Shown here piece by piece: positions 35,807 through 44,752 of a DNA stretch of 64,000 nt. The first letter of the stretch is position 1, and every line of letters begins with the position of its first letter. A program made the position numbers and the translations under genes. Location: the NCBI RefSeq assembly GCF_008271695.1, contig NZ_VKKY01000003.1, forward strand, positions 1,364,001-1,428,000, given 5' to 3'. The DNA comes from Rufibacter hautae. GTDB taxonomy: Bacteria > Bacteroidota > Bacteroidia > Cytophagales > Hymenobacteraceae. Under the pieces are notes generated by a model that saw only the letters and a program-made list of their open reading frames with translations, was not told where the DNA came from and ran no database searches.

Positions 35807-37069
35807 TTATAGATTTGAGTTCGGATGCGGTCTTTCGTGCGCGCTGTCACTTCTTAGTTCCTCTATCTGGATTTCCGTTTTCCTGGCGGTCTCCTGGATA
35901 AGTTCCTCCCGCACCTCTACGTCTTTGCCAATGGTAATCTCTTCCACCACGAAGGCTTCTTTTGTGATGATGGGCACCTCGGCGTACTCTTTCAATTCAA
36001 GGTAGCCCTCCTGGAAACTTTTGAAATCTGCTTCATTGGTCGGATGGTCCACGGGAATGCGCTCCAACAGTGGTTGCTCCTCACGGGGTTGGGTGTCCTC
36101 CTTCAGGTAGTTATCTACAGTCTGCCTTTGCGCATGTGTTTGAATGGTGTCTATTTCCTGGTTGCCGCCCAAAGTCCTTTCCTCTATCACCGGAATAGAA
36201 GTAGTATTTGAATTATATGTATGCGGTGTAGTGTGCTCGGTCACTGAGGCATCCGAATCGGCTTTTTCTACCTGAATGTCCAGTTCAGGAGGGCGGCGAT
36301 TGTCAAGCAGGTGGGCGGCCCGATTGGCCTCGTCCTGGGAATATGCATGCACTACTATCAAGGCATTGCTGTTCTGCATCTTGGCCTCATAGGTGCTCGC
36401 TTCTTCAGGATTGGTGAAAAGAGAGTAGAAGAATTGCTCAAATTGCGAAGATGCATTACTTCCCTGCGCTGCTTCTTGCCGGTAAGTCACCTCAATGGCG
36501 TCTTCCGGGAAGCCGCTGTGCAGCAATTCTTGCCTTGCCCGTTCTGCGCGACCGGCATCAGAGAAGAGCCCGATGATATTTTTTGGTTTTCGGTTGCGGT
36601 AAAGGTTGTTCTGGTTGAAATGCTCGTTGTTGTAATAGTCCGCGTTTTCCGGTTGCCGGGCAGGAGCCGTGCCGTGCACATGTTCGCCTACGAAAATACG
36701 CTGTACAGCCCGTTCTATGTCTGGGGTGAGGTGGTGCTTGTCATATACGGGCAAGGCCTGCAACTGGACCGTGGTAATAGACGGAACCATGACTACATCC
36801 TCGGCCTCGTGCAGTTCTGCCAAGCCAATAGGAATGAGGATATCACGAGGCTCCAGGTCCAGCACATTTCCTCCCAAATCCACAATAAGGTACCGTACTT
36901 TAAGTGCCTCGGGATCGCAGAGTAGGTCCTTTACCTTGCCCAAGTTGTTGCCTGAAGAATCGCTTACCTTCCAGCCCCTGATATCTGAATCGCCTTTGGC
37001 TACCGTAAACCGGCTGTCGCCTAACTCTTTCAGGTGATAGCTTGCGGCAGATGAGTCTCTTCTTTCCAT
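35807..37069 (-). CDS. PRC-barrel / GSP17M / DUF2382 three-domain stress protein
   Basis: 420 residues. Order: PRC-barrel (about 25-110, GWKVSDSSGNNLGKVKDLL and RYLIVDLGGNVLDLEPRDILIPI), general-stress-17M-like domain (about 165-265, NIIGLFSDAGRAERARQELLHSGFPEDAIEV; LIVVHAYSQDEANRAAHLLD) and DUF2382 (about 295-420, SIPVIEERTLGGNQEIDT...VPIITKEAFVVEEITIGKD). It combines modules found separately in the two smaller neighbours, so it may be the scaffold from which they derive. No signal peptide. Function unknown; stress adaptation inferred from the families. Confidence 0.87.
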   Translation of the reverse strand: MERRDSSAASYHLKELGDSRFTVAKGDSDIRGWKVSDSSGNNLGKVKDLLCDPEALKVRYLIVDLGGNVLDLEPRDILIPIGLAELHEAEDVVMVPSITTVQLQALPVYDKHHLTPDIERAVQRIFVGEHVHGTAPARQPENADYYNNEHFNQNNLYRNRKPKNIIGLFSDAGRAERARQELLHSGFPEDAIEVTYRQEAAQGSNASSQFEQFFYSLFTNPEEASTYEAKMQNSNALIVVHAYSQDEANRAAHLLDNRRPPELDIQVEKADSDASVTEHTTPHTYNSNTTSIPVIEERTLGGNQEIDTIQTHAQRQTVDNYLKEDTQPREEQPLLERIPVDHPTNEADFKSFQEGYLELKEYAEVPIITKEAFVVEEITIGKDVEVREELIQETARKTEIQIEELRSDSAHERPHPNSNL

Positions 37070-37630
37070 AATTTTTGGGCAATTAAATTTTACGGTTGAG
37101 AATTCTGTTCATCCTTTCTGACCAGAAATCAAGATTCCTCCTGCTTGCCGCACTTGTTAAGTAAAGTGCTGTTGCGGTTTAGGTTTTCAAACTACGGATT
37201 CAGCAGTGGACAGTGAAGTTTACGTGCCGGTGAATTAGATGTTGGAGTATGTATGCATCACTTTAGGTCTTGCTTTGAAGAAAATGGCTTTAATTGAATC
37301 GGGAGAAAGTGAAAAAATAATACAAAAACATGCTTATTTGGCAATTAGCTTCTTATTAAAATTATTATAATTAAACTAAAATAAGTTTTACGGGTGTATT
37401 AAGAAAACATGCGCTAAATTGTTTAAACCAATATTGCTTTGGTTGATCATAGGTAATTGTATAAAATAAATAATATTTTGGTTTTAAAATAGTATAAAAT
37501 TTACCTACGGTTTGCCCTATTTGCCATGTGGTTAATACTGTAAATGGTTGATTAGTAGCATTTTTCCTTTTGATTTGGAATTAAAATCTCCTAAATTGGT
37601 TTGAACGTGTAAGCAAAAAGAGCAAACTGT
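37070..37630. other. AT-rich divergent promoter gap
   Basis: 560 bp, strongly AT-rich from 37280, between the PRC-barrel gene (minus) and a small plus-strand gene. No coding frame. It probably carries both promoters. Confidence 0.5.
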
Positions 37631-37837
37631 ATGGAGAAAAAGATACCCTTGGAGACGGTGCTTCACATCATAAGCAAAGCTGATTTAGTGGCCTGCTCAG
37701 ACGCTGTAGAATTCATCAATAGTTTAGATTTTTACCTGTACTCGCAAGACGAACTGAAAGTCATCAGTGATACTTTAAGCGAGCGCATCACCCTGCTGAT
37801 CCGGTTGGAGCTAAGATCTACCAGCCACGGCTATTAA
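37631..37837 (+). CDS. Small hypothetical protein
   Basis: 68 residues, mixed charged helical protein: MEKKIPLETVLHIISKAD, then DAVEFINSLDFYLYSQDELKVISDTLSERITLLIRLE. The codon pattern and a well-placed ATG after a very AT-rich region support it as a real gene, but I do not recognise a family. No membrane helix or motif. Confidence 0.55.
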   Translation: MEKKIPLETVLHIISKADLVACSDAVEFINSLDFYLYSQDELKVISDTLSERITLLIRLELRSTSHGY

Positions 37838-37859
37838 GTTTAGGGCTTTGTGACGTTTT

Positions 37860-38470
37860 AAAGCCGTTTTTTAGAATCTGCACCAAGGCGAGAGGGAAGG
37901 AATGTATAAGGTGACCTTCTGCCTAACCGCCATAGGTAGGGCCGTGAATATGCTGCGTACTTGTACTATATAAGAGAAGCGGCTAGAGAACAGCGGTGGA
38001 AACCAAGCTATTGCTGCGGTTGTAAGAACCATCGCTTAGATTCAACGTGTCTAGGTTCTTATGCCCTACAATTCTGTTCACCTAGGTGGTTCTGAAGTTG
38101 AGGTCGGCATAATGACTGGTGAATTTAGAGAATTCATATTCACGGGTGTAAAGCCGATTTTCAGGCGCATGTTGCTGTATTCGGCTAAACAGGCTTCGCC
38201 GGCATGAGCGTAGAAGCGGTAGAAGTCTTTAGAATTTGTTTGTGGGGATAAAATAATGAGCCGTTAGTTGCTGTCGTTCGCAACCAAAAGAGCAAATCAC
38301 CCTCTACGTGTCCGGGTTTGCATATAAACCCACCTCGAACTCACGGTTATTCTCCCAAAAATTTCGTGAAGTTCACCTTGCCTTTTAGATAATTTCCATG
38401 TCCTGTGGAATAGAAAGACCGTAACTACCGCCGAAGCTCAGAAAATGGTGGTTGGAGTACTATGGTTTGA
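37860..38470 (-). pseudogene. Decayed gene, possibly an outer-membrane beta-barrel protein
   Basis: Conceptual minus-strand translation gives protein-like segments in shifting frames broken by stops: HHFLSFGGSYGLSIPQDM, then NREFEVGLYANPDT, FYRFYAHAGEA, YEFSKFTSHYADLNFRTT and NRIVGHKNLDTLNLSDGS. The alternating hydrophobic/aromatic pattern resembles beta-barrel strands. Stops and frameshifts are spread through the stretch, which is a mark of old inactivation. No family is claimed. The 850-bp region has no intact gene. Confidence 0.4.
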
Positions 38471-38532
38471 GAATGCCGCTGGTTGCCACTTTTCGATAGC
38501 CTTCTTAAGGGTGGTTTGATTCCGGTTTTGGG

Positions 38533-38567
38533 GTTTAGAGCCCGTTTTCTGAAAAGGCAACATAAAC
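38533..38567. repeat. Dispersed palindrome copy
   Basis: GTTTAGAGCCCG, then TTTTCTGAAAA, then GGCAACATAAAC. The right arm is degenerate. It marks the edge between the decayed region and the next gene. Confidence 0.5.
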
Positions 38568-38687
38568 TATAAACAGGGAAAAGGAGAGTCGGCAAAAACA
38601 AACCGAACTTGGTCTCGTACAAAATTGGAACGAAAAAAGGCTGTTGTTTAGCAGCTTCCATGTTTCATCTATAAAATCTTTAATATT

Positions 38688-39098
38688 ATGTGGCAACCCA
38701 TCACCCGGCCCATGCACGGCATCGCTGAAGTGGCCTATATCCCCGCAGTGGCCTCGGCCCCAGAATCTGTGGGCTTTACCGAAGAACAAGCAGCAACCAC
38801 GCTTTGTCGTGCCATTGGGGGCGCAACCCTGGTGTCTGCGTTGGTAACCAAAGCAGAGTGGGGCGCCGTACAGGTAATGCCTTACAAAGCACACCTGGCC
38901 ATTGACTTTGCCACCAGTGTGTTTTCCCTGGCCGCTCCCTGGATCTTCGGATTCTCTGAAAACGTGAAAGCGCGCAATACCTTTCTAACCATGGGCTTGG
39001 TGGGCCTGGTAGTAGGCACGCTCTCCAGACCAGAGGAAATGGACCCTGCCCGGGTTAGAACCCTTAAAAGAAGAGCCGGCTCTCATCCAGATTTGTAG
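38688..39098 (+). CDS. Small membrane protein with SPW-like repeat
   Basis: 136 residues. Two to three hydrophobic segments: about 41-52 (GGATLVSALVTK), 68-88 (AIDFATSVFSLAAPWIFGFS) and 96-112 (FLTMGLVGLVVGTLS). The AAPWIFGFS motif followed by a second helix resembles the SPW repeat of small inner-membrane proteins. Function unknown. Start is the first ATG, 44 bp after an AT-rich promoter-like stretch; terminator downstream at 39127. Confidence 0.7.
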   Translation: MWQPITRPMHGIAEVAYIPAVASAPESVGFTEEQAATTLCRAIGGATLVSALVTKAEWGAVQVMPYKAHLAIDFATSVFSLAAPWIFGFSENVKARNTFLTMGLVGLVVGTLSRPEEMDPARVRTLKRRAGSHPDL

Positions 39099-39126
39099 AA
39101 CTGGCATTACGTAGAACCTGACTTCC

Positions 39127-39173
39127 GCTCCTGTTTAGGGCCTGTTTTCTGAAACCGGGGCTTAAACAGGAGC
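39127..39173 (+). terminator. Terminator after SPW-like gene
   Basis: GCTCCTGTTTAGGGCC at 39127-39142 pairs with GGGGCTTAAACAGGAGC at 39157-39173 around TTTTCTGAAAC, followed by TTTTCATATTGTTTTG. It is also a member of the dispersed palindrome family. Confidence 0.75.
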
Positions 39174-39354
39174 TTTTCATATTGTTTTGTTTCCCCATCA
39201 CTTGTGTTTGGAAAGAAACTTACAACCCGTTCACTGGTGGCTGAGCATGTAAAAAACTTTAAGGTGAATGGGGATGAGAATGCAAAGCTCGTAACAAATC
39301 GCTAAACAACCCATTGCTAGTACCGTAAGCGGATAAATACTAATATTAAAGCCT

Positions 39355-39633
39355 ATGAAATCATGTACTTATACTAAGCTGGCATCAGCCATTCTGATCC
39401 TGGTTTTCCCTTTGGTGTCTGGTTGCGCTATTCTGCCGGGTGGCGGTTACTCTAACGACCCTATTGTGGCAGAGCAGCAGCGCCAGATTGAGAGCCTCAA
39501 AGCCGAGTTAGACCGGGCCGAGCAGGATACCAATGACGCCAAACAAAGGGAAAAAGCCGCTAAGAGCCGCCTCAAGGCCGCCCAGGATGAATTGAAGGTC
39601 ATGCAAACCGAAGCCAAAAGAAGAGCTAGCTAA
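39355..39633 (+). CDS. Small coiled-coil lipoprotein
   Basis: 92 residues. Signal peptide with lipobox ending VSGC at residue 24. After a Gly/Pro-rich spacer (AILPGGGYSNDP) the rest is one continuous charged helix (EQQRQIESLKAELDRAEQD...KRRAS) with clear heptads, a coiled coil of about 55 residues. It resembles Lpp-like or spacer lipoproteins in shape only. Likely envelope located; partner unknown. It has a following 298-bp gap before ndh with no other gene. Confidence 0.75.
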   Translation: MKSCTYTKLASAILILVFPLVSGCAILPGGGYSNDPIVAEQQRQIESLKAELDRAEQDTNDAKQREKAAKSRLKAAQDELKVMQTEAKRRAS

Positions 39634-39931
39634 GGTCTCCCTTGGTAAAGAACAGGAGGCAGCTGTTGGTCAAAAGCTGCTATGCTGTTCTAGGTTTACC
39701 AAGTCCCAAGCATCTTTTCTGATAAAGACAATCCCTGCTGTTTCTTTGGGTAAAGGAGGCGGCAGGGCTTTTTTTGCTCAGGCTATCTGCTGGGGCTATA
39801 AATCTGAACTGCGGCGCGGGCAACACGTAAACTTTACCCGAACCCGGAGAAGAAACAGAAATCTGTCGTACTTTGGCAGAGAACGGCTCCCATTCTCAAT
39901 TAGTAGGGAGTTTATCCCTTGACAGAGGACC

Positions 39932-41266
39932 ATGGCAAGATACGCACGAATCAAGAATACCGGTAAACCGAAGGTGGTCATCATAGGCGGCGGTTTTGCC
40001 GGATTGGAACTGGTAAAATCCCTGGGACACGCCGATGTGCAAGTCATCCTCATTGACAAGCAGAACTACCACACGTTTCAGCCGCTCATGTACCAGGTGG
40101 CCACCGCCGCCATTGACGCCGAGTCCATCATGCATCCGTTCCGGAAAGTATTTGAGGACCAGCAGAACTTCTTTTTCCGGTTAGCCGAGGTTGAGTGCGT
40201 GAACACCCAAGAGCAGCTGGTAGAAACCAACATTGGCCTTATCCGGTACGATTACCTGGTGATCGCCACGGGTGCTACCACCAATTACTTCGGGGATAAG
40301 CAAATGGAACAGAATGCCCTGTCCATGAAGAGCGTGGAAGATGCCAATTGCTTACGCAACACCATCCTGGGCAACTTTGAGAACTCTTTGCAGCTAGATG
40401 ACCATGAGCAACTCAACAGCCTCATGGACTATGTGATAGTGGGCGGAGGCCCTACCGGTGTAGAGTTGGCGGGAGCTTTAAGCGAACTGCGCAAGCACGT
40501 GTTCCCCAAAGATTACCCCGAGCTGGACTTCAAATCCATGGACATTCACCTGATCCAGAGCGGCGGCGAATTGCTCAAAGGCATGTCTAAGGAAGCATCC
40601 CTTAAATCGCAGCAGTTTCTGGAGGAGATGGGCGTGCAGATCTGGCTTAACCGGCGCGTGAAGTCCTACGATGGCTATACCGTAACCCTGGACAATGGCG
40701 AAACGCTCATTTCGCGTACCCTTATCTGGGCGGCCGGTGTGACGGGCAACCCGGTGCAGGGTTTAAAGCCAGAATCCCTCCTGAAAGGAAACCGCCTGCA
40801 GGTAGATGCTTATAACCGGGTGGTGGGCTATGAAAACGTCTTCGCCATCGGCGATATCGCGGCCATGGTGACTCCCGAGAATCAGCAAGGCCACCCCATG
40901 CTGGCTCAGCCGGCCATGCAGCAGGGCGAGTTACTGGGCAAGAACCTGGTACGACTCTTCAAAGGCGAGACCTTGCAGCCGTTCGTGTACAAAGACCAAG
41001 GCTCCATGGCCACCATCGGGCGGAACAAGGCTGTGGCTGATCTCAAGCTGTTCAAGAAGGAACTCAAATCGCAGGGCTTTTTCGCTTGGCTCATCTGGAT
41101 GTTCATCCACCTGGTGTCCATCATCGGTTTCCGGAACCGTTTAGCGGTCATGACCAACTGGTGCTGGAACTACTTCACCTACAACTCCGGCAACCGGCTT
41201 ATTGTGGGCAAAAAACAAGAAAACATTCCTATCACCGAGACCATCTCCCACAAAGCAGTTATTTAA
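39932..41266 (+). CDS. ndh: Type II NADH:quinone oxidoreductase (NDH-2)
   Basis: 444 residues. The FAD-binding Rossmann motif is VVIIGGGFAGLELVKSL at about 11-27; the NAD(P)H-binding motif is VIVGGGPTGVELAGALSEL near 170; the third conserved motif is ENVFAIGDIAAM near 305. The C-terminal amphipathic/hydrophobic anchor (FFAWLIWMFIHLVSIIGFRN) docks the protein on the inner membrane. It transfers electrons from NADH to menaquinone without pumping protons. The gene is alone between two long gaps, with no other respiratory gene close by. Confidence 0.93.
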   Translation: MARYARIKNTGKPKVVIIGGGFAGLELVKSLGHADVQVILIDKQNYHTFQPLMYQVATAAIDAESIMHPFRKVFEDQQNFFFRLAEVECVNTQEQLVETNIGLIRYDYLVIATGATTNYFGDKQMEQNALSMKSVEDANCLRNTILGNFENSLQLDDHEQLNSLMDYVIVGGGPTGVELAGALSELRKHVFPKDYPELDFKSMDIHLIQSGGELLKGMSKEASLKSQQFLEEMGVQIWLNRRVKSYDGYTVTLDNGETLISRTLIWAAGVTGNPVQGLKPESLLKGNRLQVDAYNRVVGYENVFAIGDIAAMVTPENQQGHPMLAQPAMQQGELLGKNLVRLFKGETLQPFVYKDQGSMATIGRNKAVADLKLFKKELKSQGFFAWLIWMFIHLVSIIGFRNRLAVMTNWCWNYFTYNSGNRLIVGKKQENIPITETISHKAVI

Positions 41267-41812
41267 GAAAAGTAGTTGACTTAATGGTGTGTGGCAAACG
41301 GACACCTAACGCTTGACGAAGCAACTAATTCATAACCAGCCTTATCGGCAATCCGCCTATTATGGATGAAGCAAGGGCTAACTCATTCCCCAAAAGATCT
41401 GGTTCAAGTTTTTAACTTGCACGCCATAGAAGAGGTAACCGAATCTTTCCAGAGGATCAAAGTAGGGGCAATCCCTTGTGGTTGCCCTTCTGTGTGGCGC
41501 ATAATTAAAGTCTCTATGCTGCGCTAAAAATTCCCCATCCAGATGGCGCCTTGTCGCCCTCCACTTTCAAAAGGCACTAACTCCCCAAGCCCTGATATCC
41601 TCCCTTCTAGTAGCCTGATTCTTTCTTTAATCAACTTTTAAGGATCAGTTCTTCCGAGCTTATACTAAAATCTGTGCAACTACCTTGGCGGGTATTCTCT
41701 GTAAATAGCTTTAAACTGACAAAATTCATGATCATTGAGAAGTATTGGTCCAAATCGTCAACTTAATGAAAATGAACTCGTTGCAAATAGAATACAAATT
41801 ATCCTTTATATT
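41267..41812. other. Gene-free gap with GTAGGGGCAATCCC repeat, copy 3
   Basis: 546 bp. It holds the repeat at 41462-41489, identical to the copy at 21525-21552, and AT-rich sequence before the next gene. No supportable coding frame. Confidence 0.6.
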
Positions 41813-42406
41813 ATGAAAAACTATGTACTCACTCTTTTTCTGGTGATGGCTGTAGTAGGTAGTACTATGGCCCAGACCGTTACCGCGCCGCAAACCACTG
41901 CTCCCGTGCAAGCCACGGCTATAAGGCAAGGGAACTGGATGATTGGAGCAGACCTGGCCTCCATCGGGCATAATTTCAAATCTGAGACCTTTACCCTGGA
42001 TGTGGAACCTCGGGCCGGATTTTTCATCAGCGACAACGCCGCCATTGGGGCGCAGGTGCAGTTGGGCCTGCAACTATACGACGGGGGAGAAACCTTCAGC
42101 TATGGCTTAACGCCTTTTGTGCGGTACTACTTCCCGGAAGGAGCCGCGCCTACGCACCGCTGGTTTGGCGAGGCCCTGGTGGGTTTTGCCGGGAGCAACC
42201 TCAAAGACAATGAAGGAGATGCTTTCTTTTCAACCGTGTACGGCGTACGGGCCGGCTACGCGCATTTTGTGGCTACCAACGTTTCTTTAGAAGGGACCCT
42301 TAACCTAGTGCGGAGCAATGCCAACATTGATGTGGGCTCTGGTACCACCGGACTTTCTTTAGGGCTAGGATTCCAGATCTACCTGCCTTCCAGAGGCAAC
42401 AGGTAA
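41813..42406 (+). CDS. Small outer-membrane beta-barrel protein
   Basis: 197 residues from ATG at 41813, which opens the signal peptide MKNYVLTLFLVMAVVGSTMA; an upstream ATG at 41735 would add 26 residues ahead of the signal. After cleavage, alternating strands (NWMIGADLASIGHNFKSETFTLDVEPRAGFFISD; AIGAQVQLGLQLYD; FVRYYFPEG; GVRAGYAHFV; GTTGLSLGLGFQIYL) match the 8-stranded OMP_b-brl family. Ends in a strand, as expected for insertion by BAM. Function unknown; common in Bacteroidota. Confidence 0.82.
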   Translation: MKNYVLTLFLVMAVVGSTMAQTVTAPQTTAPVQATAIRQGNWMIGADLASIGHNFKSETFTLDVEPRAGFFISDNAAIGAQVQLGLQLYDGGETFSYGLTPFVRYYFPEGAAPTHRWFGEALVGFAGSNLKDNEGDAFFSTVYGVRAGYAHFVATNVSLEGTLNLVRSNANIDVGSGTTGLSLGLGFQIYLPSRGNR

Positions 42407-42511
42407 AACTACCTTTGGTGGAGAAGGAAAATCGGCCTTGAGACCTGCGAAGTGAGACTTGACATATGTGATTACTGGTAACTCAAAAATTATAGAAGAT
42501 TGAATTAGTAC

Positions 42512-42565
42512 AGAAAGCCTGTTTTAGAGCCGTTTTGAAAGAAACGGCTCTAAAACAGGCTTTCT
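42512..42565 (+). terminator. Terminator after the beta-barrel gene
   Basis: Perfect 24-bp stem (42512-42535 with 42542-42565) with loop TGAAAG-like 6 nt, followed by AATTTTGG. The outer part matches the dispersed palindrome family arms (CTGTTTTAGAGCC). Confidence 0.8.
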
Positions 42566-42621
42566 AATTTTGGAAGCGGGTAAAGCAAGCTAAAGAAGAG
42601 GGAGGCAATCATCACACAAAA

Positions 42622-42659
42622 AAGAGCCCTCTCAGGTTTCTTACCTAAAGAGGGCTCTT
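42622..42659 (-). terminator. Terminator of the ankyrin gene
   Basis: Stem AAGAGCCCTCT at 42622-42632 with its complement at 42649-42659, plus an inner AGGT/ACCT pair. Read on the minus strand it is followed by a run of T (TTTTTTGTG), as for intrinsic termination 60 bp after the stop codon. The rest of the 312-bp gap is empty. Confidence 0.75.
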
Positions 42660-42718
42660 GTATAATTTAAGTGGGAAGAATAGGCCAGAAGCTTCGGTCT
42701 AGGCTTTTCTGGTGAGGA

Positions 42719-43210
42719 TTAAACGCCGTGGTGAAGCGCTTTCAATGCCTCGTCGTTACCGATTTTTTCGGCCATTTCCAAGGCGGTAAGGCCGCGGCTG
42801 TCTCTGATGGTCTGGTCGGCTCCGTATTCCGTGACCATGCGCATGAGTTCGTGGCGACCGAACATCACGGCAAACATCAGGGCGGTGCCGCCGCTGTAGT
42901 TTTGGATGTTCAGGTCGGCGCCCCGGGCAATCAGCAGTTCGGCGATATCGGCGTAGCCTTTGAAGCAAAGACCCATCAAGGCGGTGTTGCCGCTCATGTC
43001 CTGCATGTTTACGTCTGCCCCCGCATCTAGCAATGCTTTGGTGGCCTCATAGTTTCCCTCATAAGAAGCCAGAATCAAGGGCGTGAAGCCTCTTCCGTTC
43101 TGTATATTAATGTCTACCCCTTCGGCAATCAACTCCTGAATGGTCACCACATCTCCTTTGCGGGCCGCGTCAAACAGGATATCCTCAATTCTTGTCGATG
43201 TAAAGTTCAT
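42719..43210 (-). CDS. Ankyrin repeat protein
   Basis: 163 residues from the ATG at 43210 (MNFTSTRIEDILFDAARKGD); a GTG 24 bp upstream is the only other in-frame start and seems less likely. Four ankyrin repeats are readable: DVVTIQELIAEGVDINIQNGRGFTPLILAS, NYEATKALLDAGADVNMQDMSGNTALMGLC, YADIAELLIARGADLNIQNYSGGTALMFAV and RHELMRMVTEYGADQTIRDSRGLTALEMA. No signal peptide. Bacterial proteins of this size often neutralise reactive oxygen via a partner catalase or act as binding adapters; no partner is adjacent. Confidence 0.85.
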   Translation of the reverse strand: MNFTSTRIEDILFDAARKGDVVTIQELIAEGVDINIQNGRGFTPLILASYEGNYEATKALLDAGADVNMQDMSGNTALMGLCFKGYADIAELLIARGADLNIQNYSGGTALMFAVMFGRHELMRMVTEYGADQTIRDSRGLTALEMAEKIGNDEALKALHHGV

Positions 43211-43435
43211 GTTATGGCTTTGATTGAAGTGCACTCACTTTTGTCCATACGTAATACATTCAGGAATGACTATGTTTTAGGACTTCTTCATTCGTTCTCT
43301 CTGATTCTTAGGATGAAAAATTTGCAGAAATCAGGACAAGAGGGGTTTTAGCGGCAGTAGAGCGGCAAAAAGAGGCTGCTTTTCTGAAAAAAGGGTCCTA
43401 AACGGTGCGCTTTTCTCCAGAAACACGGGTATATC

Positions 43436-44062
43436 TTATCTTTTCTGGAAAAGCATGGTTAGGATTCTGGGGATGTTGGAGGTGTCGTTGTTGTCAAAGT
43501 ACTCATTAAGATCGGCCAGGGCCAGGCCGTGCCGCTTGGCGGTTTGGGTGAACTCAGAGACCGGGTGCACAAAGCACTCCACTTCCTGCCTACCGTCTGG
43601 CGTGTCAAAGCGGGCTTTGGTGCCCATGTACTGCTTGAAAGGGTGCAACTCGCCCACATACACGTACCCGCCCCGCAGAAGGCTGTGGGCCGCCTGCTCA
43701 AAGGCGTGGTCCAGGTACTGGATGTGCTCCAGCACCAGGCTGAAAGTGACTAGGTCATAGTGGCCGCTTCGGAAGTTCCAATCGCCCAGGATATTGGCTT
43801 GGGTGAAATGCACGTGTTCTGCCTGCACTTTTTCCCGGGCCTTCTGGAGCATCTCCTCCGATAGGTCGATGGCGGTTACCTCACGGGCTTTCTGGGCCAG
43901 GAAGAGCGTGTTCTTGCCGGTGCCGCAGCCAACCTCCAGGCACCGCTGAAAGGAAAGCGGGTGCAGGGTAGTGCGCAGGGCCAGGCCCTCCAGGTCGCGG
44001 GTGCGGTTCTGGTTGGTGTCATACTGGGCGGCCCAGGTGTTGTAGGCTTCTCTTGTGTTCAT
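43436..44062 (-). CDS. Class I SAM-dependent methyltransferase
   Basis: 208 residues. Motif I is LEVGCGTGKNTLFLA (about 40-54), motif II region VTAIDLSEEMLQKA, motif III DLVTFSLVLEHIQYL, motif IV GGYVYVGELHPF. This is the Methyltransf_11/25 group of small-molecule methylases. Substrate unknown. It is 35 bp from an acetyltransferase gene on the same strand; the two could form an operon. Confidence 0.87.
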   Translation of the reverse strand: MNTREAYNTWAAQYDTNQNRTRDLEGLALRTTLHPLSFQRCLEVGCGTGKNTLFLAQKAREVTAIDLSEEMLQKAREKVQAEHVHFTQANILGDWNFRSGHYDLVTFSLVLEHIQYLDHAFEQAAHSLLRGGYVYVGELHPFKQYMGTKARFDTPDGRQEVECFVHPVSEFTQTAKRHGLALADLNEYFDNNDTSNIPRILTMLFQKR

Positions 44063-44068
44063 GCGGGT

Positions 44069-44103
44069 GTTTTAAGGCCGAAAATCAGAAAATAGGCTTA
44101 AAC
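44069..44103. repeat. Dispersed palindrome copy at the end of the acetyltransferase gene
   Basis: GTTTTAAGGCC, core GAAAATCAGAAAATA, then GGCTTAAAC; overlaps the last codons of the acetyltransferase gene (stop at 44098). Orientation of the core is inverted relative to other copies. Confidence 0.5.
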
Positions 44104-44640
44104 AAGCGAGTTGAAACGTTCCTGCGTCATTTCCCACCGCTTCACGGGTTGCTCAAAATTGATCCAGCCTGGGGTGGTGGTGTATTCCTTCACAAGTTGG
44201 AAGCCCGCTTTCTCCAAGGTTTGGTGGGGCGCCGGGTTGAGGGCATACGGCTCTGCGTAAACGCTCTTCAGCTTAAGGTTGTGGAAGAAATAGGGGAGGG
44301 TCATTTTCACGAAGGCGGTGCCCAGGCCTTTTTGCCGGAGGCCCGAATTCCAGAGGTGCAGGTGCATGGAGGCTTCCTGGCCGGGTACTATTTTGTTTAC
44401 GTTGGAGTGACCTACGGCCTGGCCATCGGCTTGCCAGATAAGGCAGTAAGAGGGTTTTTCCTCCAGCGGGGTCTGCACGTGCCGGCGAAGCGTTTCGCGC
44501 CATTCGGCCTGGTCTGGCATCTTGGTCAGGTCAACGCCCATGCCTTCTAAAAAGGCTTTGTCTGCGCCAAACCAGTAGTGCATGAGGGCATCAAGGTCCT
44601 GCTCCTCCAATTCCCTAACCGATAAAACCTGATTTTCCAT
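44098..44640 (-). CDS. GNAT-family N-acetyltransferase
   Basis: 180 residues with the GNAT fold: LSVRELEEQDLDALMHYW at the start, GHSNVNKIVPGQEASMHLHL, then the acetyl-CoA loop RQKGLGTAFVKMTL (R/Q-x-x-G-x-G/A variant) and PHQTLEKAGFQLVKEY at the end. Members acetylate amines on small molecules, antibiotics or protein N-termini; the substrate cannot be inferred. Located just upstream of the methyltransferase. Confidence 0.85.
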   Translation of the reverse strand: MENQVLSVRELEEQDLDALMHYWFGADKAFLEGMGVDLTKMPDQAEWRETLRRHVQTPLEEKPSYCLIWQADGQAVGHSNVNKIVPGQEASMHLHLWNSGLRQKGLGTAFVKMTLPYFFHNLKLKSVYAEPYALNPAPHQTLEKAGFQLVKEYTTTPGWINFEQPVKRWEMTQERFNSLV

Positions 44641-44676
44641 TGAAGCAAAGGTTTACTAGAAAAAGGTAGCAAAAGG

Positions 44677-44729
44677 CCTCTGGTATGGCCGCCTGGGAAA
44701 GGGTTTTCCGTAAGGTGCCATACCAGAGG
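44677..44729. terminator. Hairpin between acetyltransferase and small basic protein gene
   Basis: Stem CCTCTGGTATGGC at 44677-44689 with its complement at 44717-44729, plus an internal loop. It lies 24 bp after the stop of the minus-strand 36-residue gene. Confidence 0.6.
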
Positions 44730-44752
44730 CTACATCCTCTGGAAGCGAGAAC

